64,000 nt of DNA from a bacterium (lineage in GTDB: Bacteria; Desulfobacterota; JAPLJL01): the NCBI GenBank assembly GCA_028713675.1, contig JAQTNV010000013.1:1-64000 (forward strand). The letters are read 5' to 3'. The notes below the pieces were generated by a model. That model was not told the DNA's origin, searched no databases, and saw only the letters and a list, made by a program, of their open reading frames with translations. Below are positions 17,224-25,084 of the stretch, piece by piece (the stretch's first letter is position 1; each line of letters opens with the position of its first letter). Made by a program: the position numbers and the translations under genes.

Positions 17224-18378
17224 TTACGGCGGCAGGAGGCGGAGCCTCTCCACCGGCCGTAAGTAATTAAGAAACATCTGGGCCATCATCTTGGCCCCCG
17301 TCTTGAACATGTTTCTCTTGATGTAACGTTTGAGTTCTTCATTGTTTTTACACTGGTCGATCTCCCGCTCCTGGTTGGCCCGGGTCTGGGTGACGATCGG
17401 CCCGGTCAATCGGGCATATTCCTCGAGGGCGGGAACCCCGGTCAGCTCGGATATCATGATCGCCTTCGCCGCCAGCCTCCCCGAGATCGCCGCCGCGTCC
17501 TGGCCCACGCCCCGGACCCCGTCCAGAAGACCCGCGGCGTCGCCCACCATCAGGATCCGGCCCTGCCCCAGCCAGACCCGGTCCCGCGATTTCATGTCCA
17601 TCCCGGTCAGGAGTTCCTCCTTCTCCACGATCTTACCCTGGATCCCGAACTTCTCCCGGACATGATCGTAAAAAAGCTGCTGGCGTGCGCGGATGTCGCC
17701 GCTGGTGCACGCGGTGCCCACCACCCAGTAGTCCCGGCCATCGTCGAGGGTCTTGGTGTAGATCCAGGCAAACATGGCGTCGCTGAATCTCAGGTCCCAG
17801 AACTGGTAGACGGTTTTGGGGTCCAGCCGGGCGGGACCGTCTATGTAGAAATTGATCCCGCCTCCGGAGGCCGCGGTCCCGAAGTCCTGGGGCCGGAGCG
17901 CCCGCCGCATCGGCATGGCGGAGAGGCCGGTCGCGTCCAGGGCGTAGCGGGCCCGGATCTTTTCCGGCTCTCCCATCCGGGGTTTGACCGTGACGATCAA
18001 CCCGTCGCCGTCCACCGCGAAATCGCGGAACTCGCACTCGTCCCGGAACTCGGCACCCGCCTCCCGGGCCACCTGGTTCAGCCAATGGTCGAAGTTCTTG
18101 CGCATGTAATTGAACATCGGGAAGGGGGCCCGGAAGGAGGTCCCGTCGTGAAAATGGGTTTCAATCCGGCTGATCTGGTGACGGCAGAGGCGCTCCCGGG
18201 GGATCTTTTCCCCCAGGATTTTTTCGAAGTATTTGAACTGGATGCCCGAGCAGGGTTTGCCGCGGGGAGTCTTCTGTTTCTCGACCAACAGGGTCTTCAG
18301 GCCGCCCCGCGCGGCAAACTTGGCGGCCACCGAGCCCCCGATCCCCCCGCCGGCGATGAAAACATCGTATTCTCTCAT
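17224..18378 (-). CDS. Geranylgeranyl-reductase-family FAD oxidoreductase
   Basis: The 384-aa protein has an N-terminal Rossmann FAD site (VFIAGGGIGGSVAAKFAARG...LLVEKQ), the PCSG motif (GKPCSGIQF) typical of geranylgeranyl reductases and a second FAD motif, ILMVGDAAGLLDGVRGVGQDAA, near residue 270. This family saturates isoprenoid double bonds (chlorophyll phytol chain, archaeal lipids, menaquinone side chains). In anaerobic bacteria it is often unassigned and may act on menaquinone or polyprenols. It lies seven bases downstream of a DUF2238-like membrane protein gene and is surely co-transcribed with it. Confidence 0.88.
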   Translation of the reverse strand: MREYDVFIAGGGIGGSVAAKFAARGGLKTLLVEKQKTPRGKPCSGIQFKYFEKILGEKIPRERLCRHQISRIETHFHDGTSFRAPFPMFNYMRKNFDHWLNQVAREAGAEFRDECEFRDFAVDGDGLIVTVKPRMGEPEKIRARYALDATGLSAMPMRRALRPQDFGTAASGGGINFYIDGPARLDPKTVYQFWDLRFSDAMFAWIYTKTLDDGRDYWVVGTACTSGDIRARQQLFYDHVREKFGIQGKIVEKEELLTGMDMKSRDRVWLGQGRILMVGDAAGLLDGVRGVGQDAAAISGRLAAKAIMISELTGVPALEEYARLTGPIVTQTRANQEREIDQCKNNEELKRYIKRNMFKTGAKMMAQMFLNYLRPVERLRLLPP

Positions 18379-18385
18379 TACTTTC

Positions 18386-19123
18386 CTACTCTCCCTCCCG
18401 ATCCGCCGGTTCCCCAGCCAGGGTGGTCATGAGCTTGTAAAACCTGCGCCGGTGGGTACGGTGGGAGTAGCGGATGTAAACAGTGCCGAACACGGCTCCC
18501 ATGATCCCGCCCAGGAAGTCGCAGATCAGGTCCCACATCGTGTCGTCGATCGCCGTCATCGTCTCCGAGCCCTGCGCCCCTTCGTGAAAGATGTTATCGG
18601 CGGTATATTCCACGATCTCCCAGAGCCCCCCGAATCCCACCGTGACCAGAACGATCACGAAACCCGCCAACAGGGGCGAAACCCTGATCCGGCCGGTGAA
18701 ATAAAGGGAATAAACCAGAAGAAAACCGGAAAAGGCGATCAGGATGGAATCATGGTAGTGAATGATCTTGTCATAATAAGCCAGCGTATCGTAAAGGTGC
18801 AGGAACCTCCCGAAGACCACGTCGAGGGACAGGATCACGAGCAGGATGATTTCAAACTCGACGGGGAGAACGGTCTTGGCGCTCTTAGCGAACTGGACCG
18901 GCAGAAAAATAATCCCGAAGGCCACCAGGCCCCAGAGGCCGTAAAGGAATTCCCCGAAAATGAACTCGATGAAGATGGTGACCAGGATCATCATCTTCAG
19001 GAACCAGGCTAGGGTCACCTCCCAGCCGGGGGCGGATTCGACCGGAAGGCGGATGTCTTTCTTCCTCGCCGGCCGGACCCGCTTCCGGAAGATGCGGCGT
19101 TTTCTTTTAGGCTCTGTCATCAC
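18386..19123 (-). CDS. DUF2238/YjdF-like membrane protein
   Basis: The 245-aa protein has a strongly basic N-terminus (about 1-25) and six or seven membrane spans. Conserved polar motifs lie near membrane boundaries: HYHDSILIAFSG, GFGGLWEIVEYTAD and DDTMWDLICDFLGG. These match what I recall of the YjdF/DUF2238 family, whose function is unknown. It heads a two-gene unit with the flavoprotein gene seven bases downstream, suggesting a shared membrane-lipid or quinone role, which is inference only. Confidence 0.75.
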   Translation of the reverse strand: MMTEPKRKRRIFRKRVRPARKKDIRLPVESAPGWEVTLAWFLKMMILVTIFIEFIFGEFLYGLWGLVAFGIIFLPVQFAKSAKTVLPVEFEIILLVILSLDVVFGRFLHLYDTLAYYDKIIHYHDSILIAFSGFLLVYSLYFTGRIRVSPLLAGFVIVLVTVGFGGLWEIVEYTADNIFHEGAQGSETMTAIDDTMWDLICDFLGGIMGAVFGTVYIRYSHRTHRRRFYKLMTTLAGEPADREGE

Positions 19124-19742
19124 GCTTCACGGTAATTCGATGTTCTCATATTCTATTCAATGAAAAATAAAATACCAATAAAATTTATCTTTATTCAAGA
19201 AAATGTAGGGGCCGATGCCCCCATCGGCCCGCATATCGGTGTGTCCGGGGAACGCGCCCTACAGGAAACCAATGTATTCCTCCATCCTGACGGGCTAGCA
19301 CATTTATTTGTGTAGTATGCCGATTCATTTATCCCGACAAAGGAGGGACGTGTCCAGTTCGGAGCGGCGGGAAGGCCGCCTCCGGCGGGCGAAGAATCTC
19401 TTATTTTCGATCGCTATTTTCTTTTTTGGGGGCTTGGTTTCGCTCCGCGCACTAATACGTGCCGTGCCGTAATCCCGGCCGGCTGACCCGCCCCTCCGGG
19501 GCAATCAGGGTCTAGCCTGTATCGATAAATACTTTATCGTCGAGTACATCGAACCTGGTTTACCAGAAGTGCGAGTCGCGAGAACCAACCCCCCGGGCTC
19601 CGTTAAAAAATAAACCGGGCGGGATGCCTGGTATTTTATTCAACCTTGAAAACCGTGAACGTTGAACCTCTTAACCTTTTGCCTCTAGGCTCTTAGCTCT
19701 TGCCTATGACCTATGACCCATCACCTATGACCTGATTAAGTT
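19124..19742. repeat. 619-bp spacer with a 230-bp dispersed element
   Basis: No gene is supported. The segment 19206-19265 is a GTAGGGGCCGATG-type hairpin region. From 19375 to about 19599 lies a full copy of the dispersed element that also occurs at 53921-54158 (same sense) and, inverted, at 23938-24162 and 62826-63051. It contains GGTTTCGCTCCGCGC, GGGTCTAGCCTG, ATCGATAAATACT and ends CGAGTCGCGAGAACC. The remainder consists of TGAACCTC / CCTATGACC phrases. Confidence 0.75.
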
Positions 19743-20696
19743 TTAGTCGATCTTCAGCACCCGGAGCGTCGGGCCGGAGGTGATCCTGATGCGGTAGCCG
19801 TTTTCTCGGCGATAAATTTCGCCGTCCACCACGTAGCCTTTCACCCCCTCGATCATCAGCTCCCGGGCGGTCTGATTGAAAAGCCGTTCGTGTTTTCGTT
19901 TCCCGAGCGAGTAGGCGTAGATATGGTGGATCGTTTCCGCCGGTGAAAGGGCGCAGATATAGGCGTAAAAATTGTCGGAGAGCGGAGCGGGGGCGGGGGC
20001 GAAAGGGGAGAACCAGAGTGTCAGCTTGCGGATGGTGGCGGCAACCGTGAAAAGGATTCCGTCGTAGGACAGGGGCCGGCCGTCGGCCGAAACCTTCTCC
20101 GGGCTGAAGGCCGCCCAGTGGTTTTTCACCGCCACTCCGTGGATGATCCGGCAGGCCATGGTGAAGGCTTTCACCGGCGTGGGGGGGGCGCCGGTGTAGT
20201 AGGCTTCAAAACCCCGGTAAAGCATTCCCCCGGTGAAAATGAAGGCGTAAATTTCCCCGCGGGAGGCTGCCGGGTCCTCGATCCGAAGGATGGGCTGGGG
20301 ATTGATCCTGGGCGTTTCGCCCTCCTTGATCCGGCGATAGATCGGGAGCAGCTTTTTACATTGACTGACGGGGTTCCCCTTGAGGCCGGAAACCTCGTTG
20401 GTAATCGAGTTCATCACTCCGCCCCGGAGGGGATAAAAAAGCGGCAGTTCCCACTTCTCCTCCCGGGCGAAGAGAATCGCCTCGGTCAGGGTGAAGTGCA
20501 TCGTCCCGTCGCCGCCGGAGACACAGAGGAGATCCACCCCTTTATCCCGGAACTCCCGGAGGGCCTGGCGGGTTTCTTCGAGCGTGGCGGTTTGCCGGAC
20601 AATCGCATTCCCGGCCAGAACCCGCTCGAGCTCCTCCGGACCGCAGTCTCCCTTTTTATTCCTTCCGGATTTGGGATTGACGATAATTCCGATCAT
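19743..20696 (-). CDS. Diacylglycerol-kinase-family lipid kinase
   Basis: The 317-aa protein begins GIIVNPKSGRNKKG and has the nucleotide-binding GGDGT motif (CVSGGDGTMHFTL), the hallmarks of the diacylglycerol/sphingosine kinase catalytic fold. The usual PLGTxN segment is PLRGGVMNSI, typical of a bacterial subgroup with a RGGxMN motif. A C-terminal beta-rich domain (about 190-317) matches the YegS-like layout. It probably phosphorylates a lipid alcohol using ATP, but the lipid is unknown. No strong ribosome-binding site is visible; REP hairpins begin about 20 bases upstream of the start. Confidence 0.82.
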   Translation of the reverse strand: MIGIIVNPKSGRNKKGDCGPEELERVLAGNAIVRQTATLEETRQALREFRDKGVDLLCVSGGDGTMHFTLTEAILFAREEKWELPLFYPLRGGVMNSITNEVSGLKGNPVSQCKKLLPIYRRIKEGETPRINPQPILRIEDPAASRGEIYAFIFTGGMLYRGFEAYYTGAPPTPVKAFTMACRIIHGVAVKNHWAAFSPEKVSADGRPLSYDGILFTVAATIRKLTLWFSPFAPAPAPLSDNFYAYICALSPAETIHHIYAYSLGKRKHERLFNQTARELMIEGVKGYVVDGEIYRRENGYRIRITSGPTLRVLKID

Positions 20697-20715
20697 AAAA
20701 TCACTTTATAACGAA

Positions 20716-20902
20716 GGGGAGGGGCTTGTCCCCTCCCAATCATTATATATTTTTCTTCGTAGGGGAGGGGCTTGTCCCCTCCCAGATTCGGACGGGGATA
20801 AACCCCGCCCCTACAGATTATCCTTTATAACGTAAGGGAGGGGTTTGTCCCCTCCCAATCATTATATATTTTTCTTCGTAGGGGAGGGGCTTGTCCCCTC
20901 CC
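20716..20902. repeat. Cluster of class-1 REP hairpins next to the transposase
   Basis: Hairpins occur at about 20716-20737, 20759-20783, 20790-20814 (inverted), 20832-20856 and 20878-20902. Typical copies begin GTAG and pair GGGGAGGGG with CCCCTCCC around a CTTGT loop; the inverted copy pairs GGCGGGG with CCCCGCC. The last hairpin touches the stop codon of the REP-associated transposase. The hairpins alternate with an ATTATATATTTTTCTTC spacer. Confidence 0.9.
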
Positions 20903-21369
20903 TATAATTCATCAAGATTCCAAACCCAAGAACCGGAATACGGATAATCTCTCCATTTCTCAACAAGACCGGCTCTAACCGGATTATTTAATATATATGA
21001 AGCTACCACCTTCACCTCTTCATCTTTTCTCAAACAGTGATCATAAAAACTCCTTTGCCATATCGTCCCCTCGTATCCGCATCCCCAGGCTACTTTCGTC
21101 GACCTGCCTTTAAACTCCCTAACAAGGTCAACCAACCCTATCTCTTCGGGAACGTCAACCAAAACATGCAAGTGATCCGGCATAAAGCAAAAAGCATAAA
21201 CGGCGACTTTCGCCTTTTGTGTTAATGAATTAAGAACAGGAACGAATTCCTTGGTGAGTTTCGATTCAGCAAACAAGGTCTTTCTATCTTTTAAGCAAAT
21301 TGTAATTGAAAAGATCCGCCCGGGTTCATTATAAATCCCTCGATCCAAACGAATCTTTTTCCGTTGCAT
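20902..21369 (-). CDS. REP-associated tyrosine transposase (IS200/Y1 type)
   Basis: The 155-aa protein is a single-domain Y1 transposase. The HUH metal motif is MPDHLHVLV and the catalytic tyrosine lies in WQRSFYDHCLRKDEE, followed by YILNNPVRAGLVEKWRDYPYSGS, a segment characteristic of the RAYT subgroup. RAYTs are single-copy, domesticated transposases that bind and cleave REP hairpins carrying a GTAG head. Here the gene is bracketed by class-1 REP hairpins on both sides (20716-20902 and 21380-21699), each with the GTAG head. The gene looks intact. Confidence 0.93.
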   Translation of the reverse strand: MQRKKIRLDRGIYNEPGRIFSITICLKDRKTLFAESKLTKEFVPVLNSLTQKAKVAVYAFCFMPDHLHVLVDVPEEIGLVDLVREFKGRSTKVAWGCGYEGTIWQRSFYDHCLRKDEEVKVVASYILNNPVRAGLVEKWRDYPYSGSWVWNLDEL

Positions 21370-21379
21370 TGCATATTTT

Positions 21380-21699
21380 GGGCGGGGATAAACCCCGCCC
21401 CTACAGATTATCCTTCGTAGGGGAGGGCCTTGTGCCCTCCTACATCGGGCGGGGACAAGCCCCGCCCCTACAGATCATCCTTCGTAGGGGAGGGCCTTGT
21501 GCCCTCCTACATCGGGCGGGGACAAGCCCCGCCCCTACAGATCATCCTTCGTAGGGGAGGGCCTTGTGCCCTCCTACATCGGGCGGGGATGAACCCCGCC
21601 CCTACAGATCATCTTTCGTAGGGGAGGGCCTTGTGCCCTCCCTGATTCGGGCGGGGATCCTTCGGCTTCGCTCAGGACAAGTTCACCCCGCCCCTACAA
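21380..21699. repeat. Tandem array of inverted REP pairs (about 67-bp period)
   Basis: Five units start at 21380, 21447, 21514, 21581 and 21649. Each pairs an inverted GGGCGGGG/CCCCGCCC hairpin ending CTAC with a direct GTAGGGGAGGG/CCCTCC hairpin, joined by AGATCATCCTTC. Copies are nearly identical, so the array is recent. The last unit carries an insertion of about 24 bases (TCCTTCGGCTTCGCTCAGG...) in its loop. This fills the whole spacer between the transposase and selD. Confidence 0.92.
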
Positions 21700-21701
21700 A
21701 A

Positions 21702-22730
21702 TCAAACCACCTCAAGCTCACCTTTTCCCGCGGTAACCTCGCCAACAATCACGGCCATGTTTTTTCCAAGCTTTTCAATAAGTTTCCGGCTGGATTCCAC
21801 AGGAATGGCGATTAAAAGTCCTCCAGAGGTCTGGGGATCAAAAAGGATAAGCTTTTGCTCTTCCGAGACCCCGGAATCTATCCTGACCTGGGGACCGAAA
21901 TGATCCTGGTTGCGCATGGTTCCGCCCGGAACCATGCCTTCTTTGATCAAATCCCTGACCCCGGAAAGAACAGGCACCTTATCGGCCATAATCCTGGCCT
22001 TGATTTTTCCGAACCTGACCATTTCGAAGGCATGGCCGACCAGGCCGAATCCGGTAACGTCGGTGGCGGCGTGGGCCCCGAACTCGAGGGCGGCCGCCGA
22101 GGCCTCCCGGTTCAAAGCGGTCATGGATTTAAGCGCGGTTTCCAGGACACCGGGCTTTATCGCCCCTCCCTTGATCGCCGTGGCAATGATCCCCACCCCG
22201 ATGGGCTTGGTCAGGACCAGGACATCCCCCGGCCGCGCCAGGCTGTTGCGAAGTATTTTGTCGGGATGAACCAGGCCGGTGACGGAAAGGCCGAACTTAA
22301 GCTCCTTGTCATCCACCGAGTGGCCGCCGACGACAATCGCCCCGGATTCCCTGATTTTGTCCTCTGCCCCCCGGAGGATCTCCCGGGGTATGGAGGGATC
22401 GACACAGGCCTCCACCGCCAGGATATTCATCGCGGTCAGGGGCCTGCCCCCCATGGCATACACATCGCTCAGGGCGTTGGCCGCCGCTATCTGCCCGAAA
22501 ATGAAGGGATCGTCCACCAACGGAGTGATGATATCCAGCGTCTGCACCAGGGCGAGCTCAGGGGTCAGGCGATAGACGGCGGCATCGTCCCAGGTTTCCG
22601 TCCCCACCAGGAGGTTGGGGTCAACCGCCGGGGGCAGGGACGTCAATATCTTCATCAGGTCGCCCGGACCCAGTTTGGCCGCTCAGCCGGAGGCCCGCGC
22701 GAATTCCGTTAACCTTTTTTTCGGCTCCAT
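21702..22730 (-). CDS. selD: Selenide, water dikinase with selenocysteine at the active site
   Basis: SelD makes selenophosphate from selenide and ATP for selenocysteine and selenouridine synthesis. The conventional open frame starts at 22655 and lacks the catalytic N-terminus. Reading upstream in the same frame gives ATG at 22730, then MEPKKRLTEFARASG, an in-frame TGA at 22685-22683, and AAKLGPGDL. Known SelD proteins read G-(C/U)-A-A-K-L-G-P here, so the TGA is selenocysteine 16, followed by the essential Lys19. The full protein is 342 aa. A GGGAGAAG site precedes the ATG. The rest has the AIRS-family ATP-binding Asp and Gly motifs (WDDAAVY, ATDVTGFGLVGHAFEM, DPQTSGGLL). A possible SECIS-like hairpin (GGTC/GACC) lies about 17 bases past the TGA. 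Confidence 0.93.
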
Positions 22731-22840
22731 TTATATCTTCTCCCGGGACAATTATATCCCAAGCAGGGAAAAAATTAAATAGGATTTATTTCCATAATGG
22801 ATATTGATATAATACCCCCGGTTGAATTTGGAGCGAAAAA

Positions 22841-22856
22841 TGTAACCCGGGTTACA
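22841..22856. promoter_or_regulatory. 16-bp perfect palindrome, site 1
   Basis: TGTAACCCGGGTTACA is a perfect palindrome followed by CCCGT. It is repeated with one mismatch at 23006-23021. Both lie upstream of the ParB-like gene and have the length and symmetry of parS or an operator. Confidence 0.6.
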
Positions 22857-22901
22857 CCCGTCAGGAAGAAAACAAGGTCAAAAACCAGCTCAAAGCTCAA
22901 A

Positions 22902-22981
22902 GTAGGGGCGGGGTTCACTTGTCCTGAGCGAAGCCGAAGGATCCCCGCCCAAATCAGGGAGGGGACAAGCCCCTCCCCTAC
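22902..22981. repeat. Inverted pair of class-1 REP hairpins
   Basis: The first hairpin (22902-22950) begins GTAGGGGCGGGG, ends CCCCGCCC and carries in its loop the CTTGTCCTGAGCGAAGCC insert that also occurs in the last unit of the 21380 array. The second (22957-22981) is GGGAGGGG...CCCCTCCC ending CTAC. Confidence 0.88.
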
Positions 22982-23005
22982 AGTGATTGATTTAAAACAA
23001 AAAAA

Positions 23006-23021
23006 TGTAACCAGGGTTACA
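23006..23021. promoter_or_regulatory. 16-bp palindrome, site 2
   Basis: TGTAACCAGGGTTACA differs from site 1 at one central base and is also followed by CCCGT. It lies 33 bases upstream of the ParB-like start codon. Confidence 0.6.
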
Positions 23022-23053
23022 CCCGTGTTATAAGAAAATAAGGAAGGAAAACA

Positions 23054-23854
23054 ATGGAAAAGGGAAAAACCAAAAACCCGAAGGTTTCCGCCCCGCCCTC
23101 AGCCTTTGAATTCCGGGAAATCCCGCTGGCCGAGCTTTCCGAAAGCCGGGATTTCGCCTTCCGGAAAGGTCCCTTCTTTTTGGAAGGCCTTCGCGACTCG
23201 ATCCGGCACTCAGGCGGGCAAAAGATGGAGATCGCGGTTCGTCCCGGGAAAGACGGAAAATACCAAATAATCTATGGATTTCGAAGGGTTGAGGCACTAA
23301 GCAAAGAAGGAAAACCAGCGGTCCTGGCCAAAATCTACCCCAAGCTCTCCGATGACGAGGCCCTGCGTCTCCGCTTCGCCGAGAACGCCGGCCGCCAGGA
23401 TTACACCCCTTACGAAATCGTCATGATCTGCCAGGAACTGAAGGACCGGTTCAAATATTCCGACGAGGAAATCGGCCGGATGATCGGGCGGAACCGGGTC
23501 TCGGTCAACCGCTACCTTTCCGTCGCCCGGGTGCCCCGGGTCCTGAAACGTCTGGAAGCCGGGGAGATCGGCTTCAAAGAGGCCTACGAACTGGCCACCC
23601 GGGCCGAGGAATTTGAAAAGATGAAATCCGCCCCGCCCGACGAAACCGTGAAAAAAACGGCCCCGGACCTGAAGCCCAAACTGGACCAGGTGCGCAAAGC
23701 CCTGAAAGAATCCTTCCCGGGGGTTTCCGTCTCCATCCGGGCCGGGGCCAAGCGTTCCGAGCCCGCCCTGAACATTTACGGCCTGAACCTGAAGCACCTT
23801 AAAGCATTCCTGGAGGCGGGGAAAAACATCTTTCAACCGTTCATGGAAGAGTAA
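23054..23854 (+). CDS. ParB-like DNA-binding protein
   Basis: The 266-aa protein has a ParB N-terminal (CTP-binding/Srx-like) domain. It includes GLRDSIRHSGGQKMEIAVRP, YGFRRVEAL (in place of the usual GERRxRA) and the motif RFAENAGRQDYTPYE, close to the ENIQRxxLxPxE signature. A helix-turn-helix follows (YSDEEIGRMIGRNRVSVNRYLSVARVPRVL). The C-terminal 70 residues are charged and unlike chromosomal ParB. No parA gene is adjacent, and chromosomal ParB proteins usually keep GERR, so this is more likely an orphan ParB-family regulator. Two 16-bp palindromes upstream are candidate binding sites. A good AGGAAGGA site precedes the start. Confidence 0.85.
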   Translation: MEKGKTKNPKVSAPPSAFEFREIPLAELSESRDFAFRKGPFFLEGLRDSIRHSGGQKMEIAVRPGKDGKYQIIYGFRRVEALSKEGKPAVLAKIYPKLSDDEALRLRFAENAGRQDYTPYEIVMICQELKDRFKYSDEEIGRMIGRNRVSVNRYLSVARVPRVLKRLEAGEIGFKEAYELATRAEEFEKMKSAPPDETVKKTAPDLKPKLDQVRKALKESFPGVSVSIRAGAKRSEPALNIYGLNLKHLKAFLEAGKNIFQPFMEE

Positions 23855-24193
23855 TTAGCGATCAGCGCTAACGTTTGAGCATTGAACTTTGAAATTGGTT
23901 TTTCGGGTCTCTCTGGTTTCTCTGGTTTTACGGAAGACTGGGGGGTGGGTTCTCGCGACGCACACACCGATTAAATAAGGTTGCGATAAACTTGACGACT
24001 AAGTATACATCGGTACTGGCTAGACCCTGCGGGTCAGCCTGCAACATAAACGGCACGGCAGCTATTGTGGGCGGAGCGAAACCCGCCCCCCAAAAAAGAA
24101 ATAAAGGCCAACGGTATTCGAGATTGCCACGCCCCGCCGTAGGCGGGCTCGCAATGACATTTATAAGCGAACCGTGAACCCTGAGCTTAAATT
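23855..24193. repeat. Spacer with inverted copy of the 230-bp dispersed element
   Basis: From 23938 to about 24162 the spacer carries the dispersed element in the inverted sense: GGGTTCTCGCGAC, then GATAAACTTGACGACTAAG, GGCTAGACCCTGCGGGTC, GGCGGAGCGAAACC and a GATTGCCACGCCCCGCC tail ending GCAATGAC. The first 80 bases are TTGAACTTTGAA phrases. No gene is seen. Confidence 0.75.
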
Positions 24194-24955
24194 ATGAAAA
24201 TCGCCGTGAGCGGAAAAGGCGGGGTGGGGAAAACCACGCTCGCCGCCATTCTCTGCCTGGAACTTTCCCGCCGGGGGCTCAAGGTCCTGGCGGTAGACGC
24301 CGACCCGGTTGCCGGCCTGGGCGCCGCTCTCGGCTTCCCCGACCCTGAGAAAATCAAGCCGATCTCGGAAATGAAAGACCTGATCGCCGAGCGGACCGGG
24401 GCCAAGCCGGGATCGATCGGGGGCTATTTCCGGCTCAACCCGCGGGTGGATGACATCCCGGAAAATTTCTGCCGGGAGCAGAACGGCATCCGCCTGGTGG
24501 TGATGGGCACCGTGAAGGCGGGTGGGGCCGGCTGTATCTGCCCGGAAAGCGCCCTCCTCCGCGCCCTCCTCCAGCACCTGATCCTGGAAAGGGACGAGGC
24601 GGTGATCGTCGACATGGAAGCCGGGGTGGAGCACCTGGGCCGCGCCACCGCGGGTTCGGTGGACCGGATGCTGGTGGTGGTCGAACCCGGACAGCGTTCC
24701 CTGGCCGCCGCCCGGATGATCCGGAAGCTGGCCGCCGATATCGGCCTCTCCCGGATCGGGATCGTGGCCAACAAGGTCCGCGGCGAGTCCGACCTCGCGG
24801 TGATTAAGAACTCCCTCCCGGAATTCGAGCTCCTGGGCTGGCTTCCCCTCAACACCGCGGTGATCGAGGCCGACCTGGCCGGCCGGCCCGTTTCGCTCGA
24901 CCTCCCCGGCTTCCGGGAACAGGTCGGGTCGATCATGGACAAGCTCGGGAAATAA
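24194..24955 (+). CDS. cooC: CO dehydrogenase nickel-insertion ATPase
   Basis: The 253-aa protein is a MinD/ParA-type P-loop ATPase starting MKIAVSGKGGVGKTTLAA (deviant Walker A with the signature lysine). It carries the CxC metal motif GAGCICPE (Cys114, Cys116) that in CooC dimers binds Ni or Zn, and IVDMEAGVEHLGRAT as Walker B/switch II. These features separate CooC from NifH- and ParA-type partitioning proteins. It should insert nickel into the C-cluster of CooS, whose gene lies about 15 kb away on the other strand. The ParB-like gene 340 bases upstream is probably unrelated. Confidence 0.9.
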   Translation: MKIAVSGKGGVGKTTLAAILCLELSRRGLKVLAVDADPVAGLGAALGFPDPEKIKPISEMKDLIAERTGAKPGSIGGYFRLNPRVDDIPENFCREQNGIRLVVMGTVKAGGAGCICPESALLRALLQHLILERDEAVIVDMEAGVEHLGRATAGSVDRMLVVVEPGQRSLAAARMIRKLAADIGLSRIGIVANKVRGESDLAVIKNSLPEFELLGWLPLNTAVIEADLAGRPVSLDLPGFREQVGSIMDKLGK

Positions 24956-25004
24956 CCTTTATCCTTACATAGGATAAGAAATGTTTATTCCATGTACTTG
25001 CTTC

Positions 25005-25073
25005 CGTCATCCCTGCGAAAGCAAGGATCCAGAAAATTCATGAAAAATCTGGATTCCCGCTTCCGCGGGAATG
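25005..25073. repeat. Paired dispersed palindromes before the large lipoprotein gene
   Basis: Two variant copies of the family face each other (GTCATCCCTGCGAAAG ... and GGATTCCCGCTTCCGCGGG...ATGACAG). An upstream in-frame ATG (24992) would translate this repeat as protein, so it should not be used as the start of the next gene. Confidence 0.8.
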
Positions 25074-25084
25074 ACAGGGAAAAA

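Noticed and set aside
20716-21699. Possible CRISPR array from regular 67-bp repeats
   Set aside because: Repeats are inverted hairpin pairs without unique spacers or cas genes; they are REP/BIME sequences.
23054-24955. ParAB partition operon from the ParB-like and P-loop ATPase genes
   Set aside because: The ATPase has the CxC metal motif of CooC, and 340 bp with a repeat element separate the two genes.
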